The notes beneath the pieces are model-generated. The model saw only the letters and a program-made list of their open reading frames with translations, did no database searches and was not told where the DNA came from. 64,000 bases of DNA. It comes from Kingdonia uniflora (taxonomy: Eukaryota > Streptophyta > Magnoliopsida > Ranunculales > Circaeasteraceae). Location: positions 682,001 through 746,000 of the forward strand of contig JACGCM010002624.1 of NCBI GenBank assembly GCA_014058105.1. The letters run 5' to 3'. The position numbers and the translations under genes were made by a program. This document shows, piece by piece, positions 1-10,629 of this stretch. Within the stretch, counting starts at the first letter, position 1. Each line of letters starts with the position of its first letter.

Positions 1-188
1 AAACTAGCAATTGTGATGTTATTGGAAAAAAAGATAAACAATAACTATGCATTGTAGTCCAGTCTAAGCTGTAGTTGAAGAAAATAAAGATGTAGTTGAA
101 TCTTGTCATTCATAAGTAAACTCTTTAGACACTTATCATCATCTATTTAGTAACAGTAAAACATGGCGAGAGATGGGAGGATTATAAC

Positions 189-2686
189 CTTGCCGCTTGA
201 TGCAGTCCATAGATAAACCGCTGTGCCCAAACCCACCGCAAGAACGTTCTGTGAGGACCAGTCAACAAGGTTTAGGTAGAAATCGTCTTGAAGTGCTGGT
301 GCATCCAAAACCTGCAACCATTATCCATTAAATATAGTTATTTAGTTGTAATAGTTCTGAATAAACATTTTCACTTACAAATTACAATACCCTAGCATAT
401 TAAGTGGACATGAATATACAGCACACTTTGATTATATAGTACGTTGTAGAAAGATAAGGTAGTGCCTCTCCGACTGAGTAGCTACACCTCCTCCTTGGTA
501 CTAGTGCGTAGATGTCGAACCAAAAAAAATTATTTCTAGGTTCAAACTGGCTCCTACTTCTTTAGCTAAAATAGTTGCTGTTAAATTCGGTCCATTTATC
601 TTTCTTAGCCTATTAGATGACCTTGCCAATTTGACTAGTTTGGATGATTATATGGTATCTTATGGAAAGATAAGCATCTCCAAACAGGTAGTTAAAGCTA
701 GCCTTAAAATTATCAAAATCACAACTCTAATTCTTATCTACAAATGAAGCAGTCTTCAAAGTCCTAATCTTCAAGTCCATGTTATCAATCTCGATATAGT
801 GCAACAATGTTACCAATCTTCACCTCGAATAGTTACCGTATCATATGAACTAGGAGTATCTAATTGTCGATCAAGTTGGTGGAAGCTACCTGGAGAAGTC
901 TCACTGACTTCCAGTATGAGTCATCTTCACTAAATTGTCTTCTTAGGGTTATTTACATTTTCATGAAAGTGGTCATCACTTTAGGCATTACAAAATTCCG
1001 GGGGCCTTCGCCCTCTAAAATAAAATCCTGATTCCGCCCCAGCCTTAATACACAGCTGTCAGCAAGACCCTGAAAACCTTCCTCCAACTGGATCCTACAT
1101 CGTGAGCTAAAATAGCTTCCTCTCAATGTAGCTTGTCAGCTAGACTAGCTAACTGCATGAAGTCCCGCTAGGTACACTCTAATTGTGTCTACATTACAAA
1201 TATTTCTGTGAACCAGCGTTTGTCAAATAACCAGAATATTTCAGGTATAACAGGTAGTGCCTAAGGCATATCTCCATGAAAGTATGTCCATTTTTTCACT
1301 GAGAAATGGTCTCATAACTTGATAAAATGATGGGCCGGACTCGGTTTTGTGCAGCATTTATGAAAAACGGACTTATGAACTAGTCGCCCTTTCATAAAGT
1401 GTCTGAATTTCAACCTAGATAGTTTGGCAACACCCGAGCATATTAATTGCAATATTTCTCAATAACATTATAACACCCTAGCATATTAAGTGCACATAAA
1501 TCTACAACACAGTTTGATTACGTTAGATGATTATCATGTAGTCCTTTGCAGAAAGATAAGATATGGCCACTCTGAGTAGATATCATCAGCTCCTCCTAAG
1601 TACTAGTATGTAGAGGCTGAACCGAAAAACCCTTCCAAGTTCCAGCTGACTCTTATTTCATTAGCTGCAGTTTAATTTGTTCCGCTTCATGTAGTCCTTT
1701 GCAGAAAGATAAGATATGGCCACTCTGAGTAGCTATCATCAGCTCCTCCTAAGTACTAGTATGTAGAGGCTGAACTGAAAAACCCTTCCAAGTTCCAGCT
1801 GACTCTTATTTCATTAGTTAAAGTAGCTGCAGTTTAATTTGTTCCGCTTATCTATATTAGCCTATTAAATGCGTTTACATATTTGACTAATTTAAATTCT
1901 TACATGGTATCCTATAAATTGATAAGCATTTCCAACTGGTAGTTAAAGCTTCTCCTACAGTAGCATATAGCTGCCACCCAGACCTCAAACCCTCCTCTGA
2001 CTAGCTCCTACATCGTTACTCATTGGCTAAAATAACTTTCCTCAATGTGTATGGCCAAATATTTATGTGATTCAGCAATTGTAAAATTAACCAGAAATCT
2101 TTCACTTCGAAAGTACATCTCTAAGTTCTCTCATTGAGAAAGTGTTCTCAAAAACTAGGCGCCCTTTAGGCAAATAGGGAGCTAAATTTAACAACTACAA
2201 TCAACAATAATTTGATTTAAGAACACATTTTTTTACCTTATGGGGTGTCTTAGACACCTTTCTTGGTGGCTTTGGTGGCGTAGAACAGTCCCCAGAGAAC
2301 TCGCGATCATGTCCTAGCACCGAGGGAGAATACGGCGAACTGGGTGTCGAAATCTCAGTCTTAAACTTCAACATATTCTTATTAGGACTCATAGGCGAAT
2401 GCTGTCCTACAGGTGAAATATCCGCAAAGTCAGGCCCAAACAGCTCAGCTTTCAACAATCTTGAATACATATTATCTTCTTTCCCTGGCGATGGTTTATC
2501 GATTAGTCCAAATGTGTGAAGCCTAGAAGACGACCTGCACGGTATAAATCTGTCGCTTATAGTCGTCTTCGAAGGAGACGATAATGACCGAATGGAGGTC
2601 AAAGAAAAGGTTTCGAGGTGAAGTGAGGTTTGGGTCATCCCTGTTGGGAGATTTAACCCACCTCGCCTACTTTGAGATGAATTCAT
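189..2686 (-). CDS. FZR3: CCS52B/FZR3-type APC/C activator (WD40 protein), 5' part only
   Basis: Activator and substrate adaptor of the anaphase-promoting complex (Cdh1/Fizzy-related family). Two coding exons are visible on the minus strand: 2237-2686 (150 codons, donor GTAAAA) and 189-311 (41 codons, after acceptor TTGCAG). The join gives [18 protein letters not shown], the conserved entry to the WD40 propeller. The C-box DRFIPCR is at residues 45-51, followed by [25 protein letters not shown] before the propeller is also typical of the family. The N-terminus ([18 protein letters not shown]) resembles Arabidopsis FZR3/CCS52B more than FZR1/2. Exon 2 ends at SSGK with a GT donor at 187-188. 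The rest of the propeller lies beyond the left edge. The start is the first ATG, and nothing upstream in frame is conserved. Intron 1 is 1925 bp and holds diverged internal repeats. Confidence 0.95.
1535..1851. repeat. 153-bp tandem duplication in FZR3 intron 1
   Basis: Copy 1 starts at 1535 and copy 2 at 1688. Both begin catgtagtcctttgcag and run through the same sequence with few differences. Copy 2 has a small insertion near its end (ttaaagtag). A more diverged relative of the same block is visible at about 381-700, so the intron has grown by repeated internal duplication. Confidence 0.85.
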
Positions 2687-2702
2687 CTCTGGGGTTGTTG
2701 GG

Positions 2703-2872
2703 TTTTACCGTTTTAGATGGATTCAATGATTTCTTTGAAGAGTAATTCGATCAAAGAGACCTCTCTTGAAGCAAAGAAAGGTCTCTTCTTTTAGGTTAAG
2801 GTTTTGGAGATCTTGTAACGGTAACTTTGATCCAATTAGAGTTGGGTTGGTCATGCCAAAGTAGCCGTTGGG
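2703..2872 (-). promoter_or_regulatory. Cluster of MSA-type (AACGG) mitotic elements upstream of FZR3
   Basis: Read on the minus strand, 2862-2872 is CCCAACGGCTA, a perfect match to the MSA consensus YCYAACGGYYA bound by three-repeat MYB factors. Further AACGG cores lie at 2708-2712 (minus) and 2817-2821 (plus). All three are within 190 bp of the start codon at 2686. MSA elements drive G2/M expression, which fits the known mitotic expression of CCS52B genes. The functional role here is inferred. Confidence 0.6.
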
Positions 2873-2887
2873 GTAGGGCGGGTTGTA

Positions 2888-2907
2888 GGGTCGGGTCGGG
2901 TCGGGTC
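2888..2907. repeat. (GGGTC)4 microsatellite
   Basis: Four perfect GGGTC units lie upstream of the FZR3 MSA cluster. Confidence 0.85.
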
Positions 2908-3178
2908 GAATCTACCCGTTATGACATGTAAATGATGTAATAATTACTAATTAGTTTTGATGATTTTGTTAATCGTGATCATTGATTGATCAATCATTAT
3001 ATTGGTTTCTATTTTATTTAAGATTAGAAAAAAAATAAAAATACTCAGTTTCCCATAAATTTTCACGGAAATTGAGCATTTAATAGAAATGAACAAAAAA
3101 TTAATTATGGTAAGTAAAGAGACTAAATATCGAGTAGCATAAGTCAAAGAAAATGAAAGAAAAACCAAATAAAAACAA

Positions 3179-3387
3179 CTACTTCAGTCTGCAATAATAA
3201 CATTTACCACTAGCATCTTCACTCAAGATACTTTGAATATCATCTATGAAGGCATCAAACAAAAGCAGTTGTTTCAGTCTCTAATAATAAACTTTACCAC
3301 CAACATTTTCACTCAAGATCCTTTGAAGATCATCTTTGAAGGCATCGAGAAAAATCTCTTCGTAACCTTGCTCAGGCAGAAGACCAG
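3179..3387 (-). pseudogene. Two tandem copies of an unidentified terminal-exon-like fragment
   Basis: On the minus strand, acceptor AATTTTAG at 3388 opens a frame reading GLLPEQGYEEIFLDAFKDDL, continuing QRILSENVGGKVYY, and stops at 3281-3283. A second, diverged copy immediately downstream reads FDAFIDDIQSILSEDASGK and continues to a stop at 3179-3181. Two copies of one protein-like stretch suggest duplication of a real last exon. I do not recognise the family, and no upstream exon was found, so this is probably a gene relic. It could also be the 3' end of an unrecognised minus-strand gene. Confidence 0.35.
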
Positions 3388-3439
3388 CTAAAATTATCAT
3401 GGGATCTATTAGCTAGAAAAGTATTATTTATATTCAGTT

Positions 3440-3785
3440 TCCTCCAATATCTCATTATGAGAGTTCAGATACAATGCAACATTCAGCTTTAAATTTATCA
3501 AATCAAGAACTATTTTTCACATTATGCATAACCACATTATATATCAAAGTAATTTTAGTGTAATGTAAATGATATGACAAATAACTTTGGTGTTTGAGTG
3601 TTTGTTAATGAATTAGTAGGTTGGTGTGTCATACTACTAAGACTTACCAATTCACGAAGAAAACCCCATAAGAAAATGTCACATTCTTCCCATGACATTT
3701 TATTAATGATCAGGTTAAGCGTGATTAAACATCGATTTAAGCATGTGATTAAATGTCGGTTAAAATGTGTCTAAAGGGCGTTAAT
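3440..3785. repeat. Left copy of a direct repeat flanking the ICMT-like gene
   Basis: Shares long stretches with 7018-7580, including aaatttatcaaatcaa, the AATTAGTAGGT block, tgacattttatta and the region around gtgattaaatgt. The two copies flank the methyltransferase gene at 4861-6030 in the same orientation. Confidence 0.65.
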
Positions 3786-4269
3786 TTCCCAAGCCGTAAG
3801 TACACATGACCAATATATTGCAGATTATCAAACGACTGTAGAGAGTGTTTTATTTGCTAGGGACGCATTTTTGGTATATCAAAACGATGGACACAATTAT
3901 TTTGTTGGTATGGGCTTTAAAGTAAACGTTTCACAGATTGCAAACGCCTCGTGAAAAAGCCTACACTGAAAAATCGACTGACTTATCTTGGGGAGTCCTT
4001 ACTTTGGCTCTAGACTTGCTCTCTTTGGCGTCTAGATTTCTTGTGGTCTAGATTTGAACATTGTAGTAGGATTCATAACTTTAAAGCCCATGTGTTTGTC
4101 TGCGTGGGGAGCTCATTATTCCAGTGTGATATGTATTACTCCATATGAGGCATTAAATCTCGTAAACTCTGTTGTATATTTATTGTCCCACGGGGCCTAT
4201 TCTATATATTCATTTTGCTTAAAAAAAAGAAGTGGACAGTAGGGTTGCAACTTTTGTTCGAACTTCATT

Positions 4270-4690
4270 TTTTTTTTAAATCCGATCCGATTTTTTCGAT
4301 TTTGGAACGCTATTTTCCGAAAATTCGATTTCCGATTTTTTTTCGAAAAATATCGGATCCGATTTTTACGCTAAATAACTTTCTTCTATTCCAAAATTTC
4401 GGATTCGATTTTTCCGAATATGATAAGATCCGATTTTTTCAAATAAAATTTGATTCGATTATTCCGAATACCATCCGATCCGATTTAATCTGAACAATAT
4501 CCGATCCGATTTAATTCGAATTTTTTTTTTATTAGAATTTTCGAAATGTTTGAATATGATTTTTTCGGATTCTGATCCATTTTCATTATTCCGAAAAAAA
4601 AAAAAAAAAAATACCGGATCGGAATGAATTTTACAGTTCCAAATTTTTTTTAAAAAATTCCGACCCGATCCGATTCGATTCCAAAATAAG
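4270..4690. repeat. Degenerate TCCGATCCGATTTT-type low-complexity array
   Basis: About 420 bp of imperfect repeats built on ccgatccgatttt, ttcgatt and ttcggat words with poly-A/T runs. Both strands show short open frames, but the residue composition is that of a repeat. The array ends about 170 bp before the gene at 4861. Confidence 0.7.
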
Positions 4691-4855
4691 CCTAGCGGAC
4701 ACGATTATTTTGTTGTTATGCCATTTTAGGGGCTTTAAAGTAAATTTACAAAATTCTCAGTCTCCAGCTCACTACTACATCTTGAGTTCTTGCCTCATCC
4801 GCCAAAACACTTCTTTAAAATTTCTCCATTATTTTTTGTTGATACTAATTTGAGT

Positions 4856-4867
4856 ATGCAATGGTAG
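4856..4867 (+). promoter_or_regulatory. Three-codon upstream ORF overlapping the start codon
   Basis: ATG CAA TGG TAG (Met-Gln-Trp-stop) begins 5 nt before the main ATG at 4861 and ends inside the gene. Ribosomes would have to skip this ATG or re-initiate. It matters only if transcription starts upstream of 4856, which the sequence does not show. Confidence 0.4.
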
Positions 4868-6030
4868 CTACAACAGTCTTGATTCACTCACTTAGTTTAT
4901 CCTCAACAAGCACCAAAAAACTCTCTTTCAGACCTTTTAACAAACACCTTGTGTGCTCCTCCATTAACAACAACTCTCACATCAAACCTTCACACATTAA
5001 CCTCAAAAACACCTTCTTTGATTCTCAATTGATAAACCCTGCATCTGGGAGAAAAACCCATTTCGGAAATCAGTTCAAATGCTTGTATGCCAATGTCTCC
5101 AGCTCTGAATTTGAGAACCCAACCATTAAAAATGTGTCATTTAGTTCATTGAAGAGTACCCTTTCTCAGTTAACCCCTTTTGAGGTGTGTAAATGGGCTG
5201 CGGTTATCTGCATCCCCATTGCGGCGGTGAAATGGGTTGTAAATCTGGTTTTGAGTCCGTTTTTCTGGATGTATTTTAGCTGGACATGGTTGTTTTGGCC
5301 ATGGTTTTTGGCGGTCTCGCTTGCATTTTATGGGGTTTATTGCTTTTACAAGCATTTCCATGGAAAAGCTAATGTCTTTGAACAATTGACTATTGTGACT
5401 TCGGCGTTTACTTGGCTTACACTTGTGCCTCCCGCCCATTTCAATGGTTACCTTGAAGGATGGCCATTTGTATTCTTCTTCGTCTACCATTATTTCTTCT
5501 TTTTCAATGTCAGTGTTAGGAAGCGTTTATATGGTGATTATTATGGAAGAGAGCATGACCCAAAATGGGATGTGGCCTTACCGGTTCCAATGCAGGTTTT
5601 GTTTGGTGTTGGTATTATGGTTGGGCACTGGTTTGCAGCAATGGAAGCACCAGAATTGCACCTCATTCCAGGTGGATGGAGCAATTTGGGGATATGGGTA
5701 TTGATAATGTTGACGCTATTTATGCAGTATCATTCAACATTGTATTTAGCTAAGTATTCGGAGAAGGTTGTCGTCCCAACTGCTGTAGTACAGTTTGGAC
5801 CGTATAGATGGGTCCGCCATCCAATATATGCATCTGTAATGCTTTTGTTCGCTACATACTTCATCGCACTTCGAGCACCTCTCAGTTTGTTGTATTTAGT
5901 TGCAGTTTGTTTGGTGTATTATGACCAGAAGGCGAAGTTGGAGGAGGGTTTGATGATGGAGGCATTTGGGGAGAGATATAAAGAGTACATGAACAAGGTG
6001 AGGCACAAGTTCATACCTTTTGTTTATTAG
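4861..6030 (+). CDS. Plastid-type ICMT/PEMT-like membrane methyltransferase
   Basis: Intronless 389-residue protein. The first 60-70 residues are rich in Ser, Thr, Lys and Asn with few acidic residues, as in a chloroplast transit peptide. The remainder is strongly hydrophobic, with about six or seven membrane segments between residues 105 and 365. The C-terminus carries the signature of the isoprenylcysteine carboxyl methyltransferase / phospholipid methyltransferase fold: FGPYRWVRHPIYASVML at about 315-331, then a hydrophobic helix, an acidic E-x-x-M-x-x-AFGERYKEY segment and a short basic tail. In this family the RHP motif and the downstream Glu lie in the SAM-binding C-terminal region. The substrate is unknown; carotenoid, quinone or protein methylation cannot be told apart here. 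The start is the first ATG that opens the long frame. Confidence 0.85.
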   Translation: MVATTVLIHSLSLSSTSTKKLSFRPFNKHLVCSSINNNSHIKPSHINLKNTFFDSQLINPASGRKTHFGNQFKCLYANVSSSEFENPTIKNVSFSSLKSTLSQLTPFEVCKWAAVICIPIAAVKWVVNLVLSPFFWMYFSWTWLFWPWFLAVSLAFYGVYCFYKHFHGKANVFEQLTIVTSAFTWLTLVPPAHFNGYLEGWPFVFFFVYHYFFFFNVSVRKRLYGDYYGREHDPKWDVALPVPMQVLFGVGIMVGHWFAAMEAPELHLIPGGWSNLGIWVLIMLTLFMQYHSTLYLAKYSEKVVVPTAVVQFGPYRWVRHPIYASVMLLFATYFIALRAPLSLLYLVAVCLVYYDQKAKLEEGLMMEAFGERYKEYMNKVRHKFIPFVY

Positions 6031-8394
6031 TGTTCTCTAGGTTCAGTGTTGTTATTTATAATCTCTCAAGGGTGTCTTATTGTATTACAAAATTCAGCTT
6101 TTGATAGTATAAGTGTGTTAGTGGATTGAATAATATCTTGAGTTTTCTGGTCCTTACTTGTATTTCTTAATTTACTATTTCATTTTGATAAACTTTATTG
6201 TGCTTTCCTTTCTTTCTATCCTATGCATGCAACTAGGAATGAAAACTTAACAGAGTTCATCAATTCGAAATCCTATGTCTACTTTAGAGAAAGTGATGTG
6301 TATGTGCTATCTATTTTGGATTGTTGTTCTAGAGTCTTGGTTTCATCAGAGATTTTATGAACACGGCTAATATGAATACAAGGTTAAAACTTTCCATTAA
6401 ATCTCTCTAGCCACCGAGGTGTGTGCTTCATATTAAGAAACTCTTTGCTCCTATCCGTCTTTCAATTTTCACTATTTCCATTGCATTATAGCTTAAAATA
6501 ATATTTGTTGTTCCTAAATCTGAGATTCTAAATCCATTATAAAGAACAATTTTTCTGTAGAATATAGACTCGTCAAACAAAACAAATTCTAATAGTGATT
6601 AGTAAATATATGATTGTACTATTGCAGAGAATCAAAAATTACAAAAAGCATTTCTCTATCTATCTACCTTACGTCTAGATCACAATCATTTTTCCTCATT
6701 AGTCAATTTCAACCCATATTACTTTATGGCGTAATTCACTAATGCAAGTTTAGATAAGGAAGGTGTAATAGAAGTCCCCAAATCCTCCTAACCCAGAAAT
6801 AGCAGCAACCTTAATGAAATCGACCCAATCTACAATAGTTTGCTGGATTGGTCCCCAACACTCAGGTTTGGTCCTTAAATATGTTGCCTCTGGCTTACCT
6901 TGTTTTTTTGTTTTTTTGTTTTGGTTATTGTTGTTGTTGCAAAAAGCTCCACCTTACCTTGCATATATTCCTTAAATTAATCATTTCCTCGAATTAATCC
7001 TTGAATTAATCATTGCCTTCAATTTCCTCCCATATCTCAATATGTGAATTTGGATGTTAGGCAACACCCACCTTTAAATTTATCAAATCAAAAACTATTA
7101 TTCACATTATGTATAACCATATTATATATCGAAGTAATTTTCATGTTAAGAATATGACAGATATTTTTGTTGTTGGAGTTTTTTTATGAATTAGTAGGTA
7201 GGTATGCGAGTAACTAACACTTATCAGGCGCACCCACCTACTAATTCATGAAGAAAACCCTACCAAAAACTGTCACATGCTCCCTATGACATTTTATTAT
7301 TGATAAGGCCTTCATTAAGTCCATTCTCGTTTTCAAGTTCCCTTATTGCCATTATTCCTAATGTATATACCTGTGTAGTCTGTAGAAAGAAATTATACCT
7401 GTCTATTACGTTTCTCTGTCGGCATTTCGTGCAAACTCAGTAGACGATGTGCGCACAACATAGCTTACATATACTAAATATTGTTCGGTGGTCAGTTTCA
7501 GTCATCACACCCCGGCACAGTATGATCAAACATTGGTTTAAGCGTGTGATTAAATGTAGGTTAAAATGTGTTTAAAATAATTGTTCAGTGGTAGGGAAAA
7601 TATGTACTAATATTTGTACTTAACCCAATGTATTGTCTCCAAACTTTTATAACTTAATGACGTTCCGTCAAAATTTACGAAACCACGTTGGAATTATGTT
7701 AATTTGTTCTTCTTCTAAAGATCGCACACTTTAGGATTTGGATTTTACTTCGTGAAGTAAAATACTGTGATTAGAGAGTGAACTTTTCATAGGAGTAAAC
7801 TCCTCATGCTTCACCTAAAGCCTATTGGAGCAAAATATGTTGTGGTGGTTCCCTTCTCTGTTTCGCCAGAAAAAGGATTCTTCTTAATGGTAAGCTTGCT
7901 TCCCGCATATCTGACCTTAGGTTTCCCAAGAGGTTATTCATTATTGCCCTAACCAAGATCTCCTCAACAAGCTTGCTTTCTGCATAACAGGTTAGTTTCT
8001 TGAATCTACGGAACTCAATTATTTTTTATATGCATGTTCTTCAGGTTTCTAGATTGAGTTACAATTATGCTTCAGATATTGTCATTGTTCCTAAGTTTTG
8101 TTTGAAGATACCTACATATTTAGGTTATTTTAAATATAGATCAAATGTAACTAAATACTGAACTTTCCAATATATGAATCAAATGTATATTGAATTACAT
8201 CATTAGCACTATCATCATTATCTTAAAAATTCATTGCATTTTCCTAATAGCCTATTATCCATTATTCCATGAAGATAAGTTCGAAATTTCAACCTATACC
8301 TATACTTTACATGGTAGTTGATACTAGAAGTACCTGCTATACCTATACTTCTTATATTGTACTAGAAATGCCTTCAAAATTAAACAAAGAGAAA
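6031..8394. other. Intergenic region with right copy of the flanking repeat
   Basis: No gene seen. The 3' UTR of the methyltransferase probably ends by about 6180 (aataatatc near 6130). Positions 7018-7580 are the right copy of the direct repeat described at 3440. Within it a hairpin pairs atgaattagtaggtaggt (about 7177-7194) with acccacctactaattcat (about 7223-7240). The rest is AT-rich without recognisable features. Confidence 0.6.
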
Positions 8395-10629
8395 TTAGGA
8401 CCACCAAGATAGCGGTGAAGATGAAGTAGGAGGAGAAGACGAGTAACAAGATGAACTAGAAGAAGAGCTTGATAAAGTGTTGGCTTGATGTGAAGGGTTA
8501 CGAATCATCAGAGGAACCATATCTTCGAGTAACCCTTGTGAGCCAATTCCTTCATAAGAATAATGATGAAGATCAACTATTGCTGGGCTTGGGGGGTTGA
8601 AAGCCACCAGAGGTGCACTTTCTTGGATTTTGGCTTCTTTATTTTTTTTTAGTGGTATTTCATTCATTTTGGGCTTTTTGGTAGGTGGGTTAATTTGATC
8701 TGGTTGTGGTTGTGGTTGTGGTGGTGGTTGTTCGATGAAGAAATGAGAATAGGTGAAGTGGAGATGGAGTCCTTCGTAGGTGATGATGAACGTATCCCGA
8801 TCCTCGCCTGATTGCTCCACTTGCTTCTTTGCACTGCATTTTGAATTTGTGCACCTGTAATAACTCCTGTTCAGAAGAATTATACATCCTTGTTTAAGTT
8901 TCTTTTCCAAAAGAAAGGTTAATAATATGGATCGGTGGAGAAGATACACTGGATAAACAAATGATGCTTGGGCTATCTCACCCAATCAAAGCTTTATATC
9001 CTACATTTAAGCCTCACAGGTTTATTTCTATGTTAGAAGTAAAAATATTAACTGCGAATAATGGTTAGAAGGCTTTTATGAAGTTTTTTTTTTGTACGTC
9101 TAGGTTTATTATAGTGAGATTCTCAGTTACTAGAAACTGTATGACTTTCTTAAACGACAGGGAAAACGTCAATACAAACTTTATTTTCACTGTTGTGTCC
9201 CATATTCTACAGTTTCGATAGTGAAAAATTCTGTAACCAGTGGGAGTGGTTAAGACAAGAACAGTATCTAGATTATTAATGCATACGTTAATTGCATAAA
9301 ACACTTATAATAGTGTACCCACTCCGAAGAAAAGAAAGAGATATTAATCACATCCAACATCATTTAGTTTTTGTTACGAACAAGTCTCTATCTAGTGGGA
9401 GAAGTTAAGACACCCGAGGGATATAGCTCACAGTAAATGCCTAAGTATAAGGCATATTTAACACTAGGACAATTTTACTTCAAAGATAATGTGTCAGTGA
9501 TCTAATAACACTAGGATATAGATTCCCTTCTCTCAAATAAGAAAAGCTCCTTCCTCAGGAAACGCTAAAAATGAGCTGTCTTATCCTACAAGGTATTCCC
9601 CATTTAGTAAAGTGTAAAAACATGAAAAAGTAAAATAAACAAAGAAAAGGAAAAGAAGAGTATCATTACAAGAATAATTTTCTAATAAGAAACATGAAGC
9701 AAAAAATAACTCAGCCATTTATTACAGCATATTTGTACTTTGCAGATATATATGCTTACAGTAGTACATACTATAAAGTATAAACTTTGGCAATTAGAGA
9801 AACTTTAAAGAAAACAATACTGGGCAATGACCGAATAATTTTTTATGTGGTGTGTGAAGTGCGATGCAGTAAAACAATAGTTGCTACAAAGGAGCTGACC
9901 GTAGCAGACTCTTTAGTTATACTAGTATATTTAGGAAGGTAAGGTCTATTATAAATACAAGTTAATTCAATTTAGGCTAAAATCCTTACTTTGGAGTAGT
10001 TTTGTTCTGATTTTTAAACAATTCTACGTAAGTTAGTTATTCTTATCCTTTTTCAAAATACAATTATGAGTCTAATTAAAGTAGAAGTTACTATCTGCAG
10101 AATTTTATCATGGTATATTTCTTAGTTGTTAGTATTAGCTTACCTTGGATAGGGACTGTTCTTGATTGACTTCTGGCCATACTTCCTCCATTTGTATCCA
10201 TCGTCTGCCATTCCATTCCCGCAGCTCTTAATCTTCAGAGTATACTTGTGGTCAATCTTACTCAATCCCTTTTCCAATATAGAGATTCTGCACATTTGAA
10301 CAAAACCAATTGTAAGTGTGAAATCATTCCCAAAAGACTGAAAACACTAGCCAATAACTCCTGTAAAAATACCCTGATTTTAAATCACTCTTCTCATTGA
10401 ATTCTTTAATGGTATTCTCTCCAGTTTTCCATAATGCATTTTCAAAGTCTTCTGTCATCGGTACTGGGAGGACTTTAGAGATATTGTGGCTTGTTACAGG
10501 CTCTGAAAACCTTGAAATACTAATTTCTTCTGGTTCTGTAATCTCTGTTGACACGAAAATGGGAGATTCGTCGTTGAAAAGTTCTCTGACTAGCTCTTCA
10601 TCCCACCAGGTACTACTGAATTCCTCCAT
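8395..10629 (-). CDS. WRKY49: WRKY49-like transcription factor
   Basis: DNA-binding regulator of the plant WRKY family, expected to bind W-boxes in the nucleus. Three exons on the minus strand (10373-10629, 10144-10287, 8395-8866) give 290 residues with consistent phases. The WRKY domain spans about residues 114-170. DDGYKWRKYGQKSIKNSPYP is encoded at the end of exon 2, and RSYYRCTNSKCSAKKQ follows from exon 3, so the domain is split at the Arg codon, the usual WRKY intron position. The zinc finger is C139-x4-C144-x22-H167-x-H169, the group II pattern. The sequence KYTLKIKSCGNGMADDGYKW before the domain and the QGLLEDMV motif near the C-terminus resemble Arabidopsis WRKY49. The N-terminus is acidic (EELVRELFNDE). 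A Ser-rich tail ends in WWS. Introns are 85 bp and 1277 bp. Confidence 0.93.

Noticed and set aside
4215..4493. Open frame in the CCGATCC array
   Set aside because: Phe/Ile-rich product of a low-complexity repeat.
10144..10287. A second WRKY gene at 10.1 kb separate from the one at 8.4 kb
   Set aside because: The WRKYGQK half and the zinc-finger half join in phase at the standard WRKY intron position, so they are one gene.
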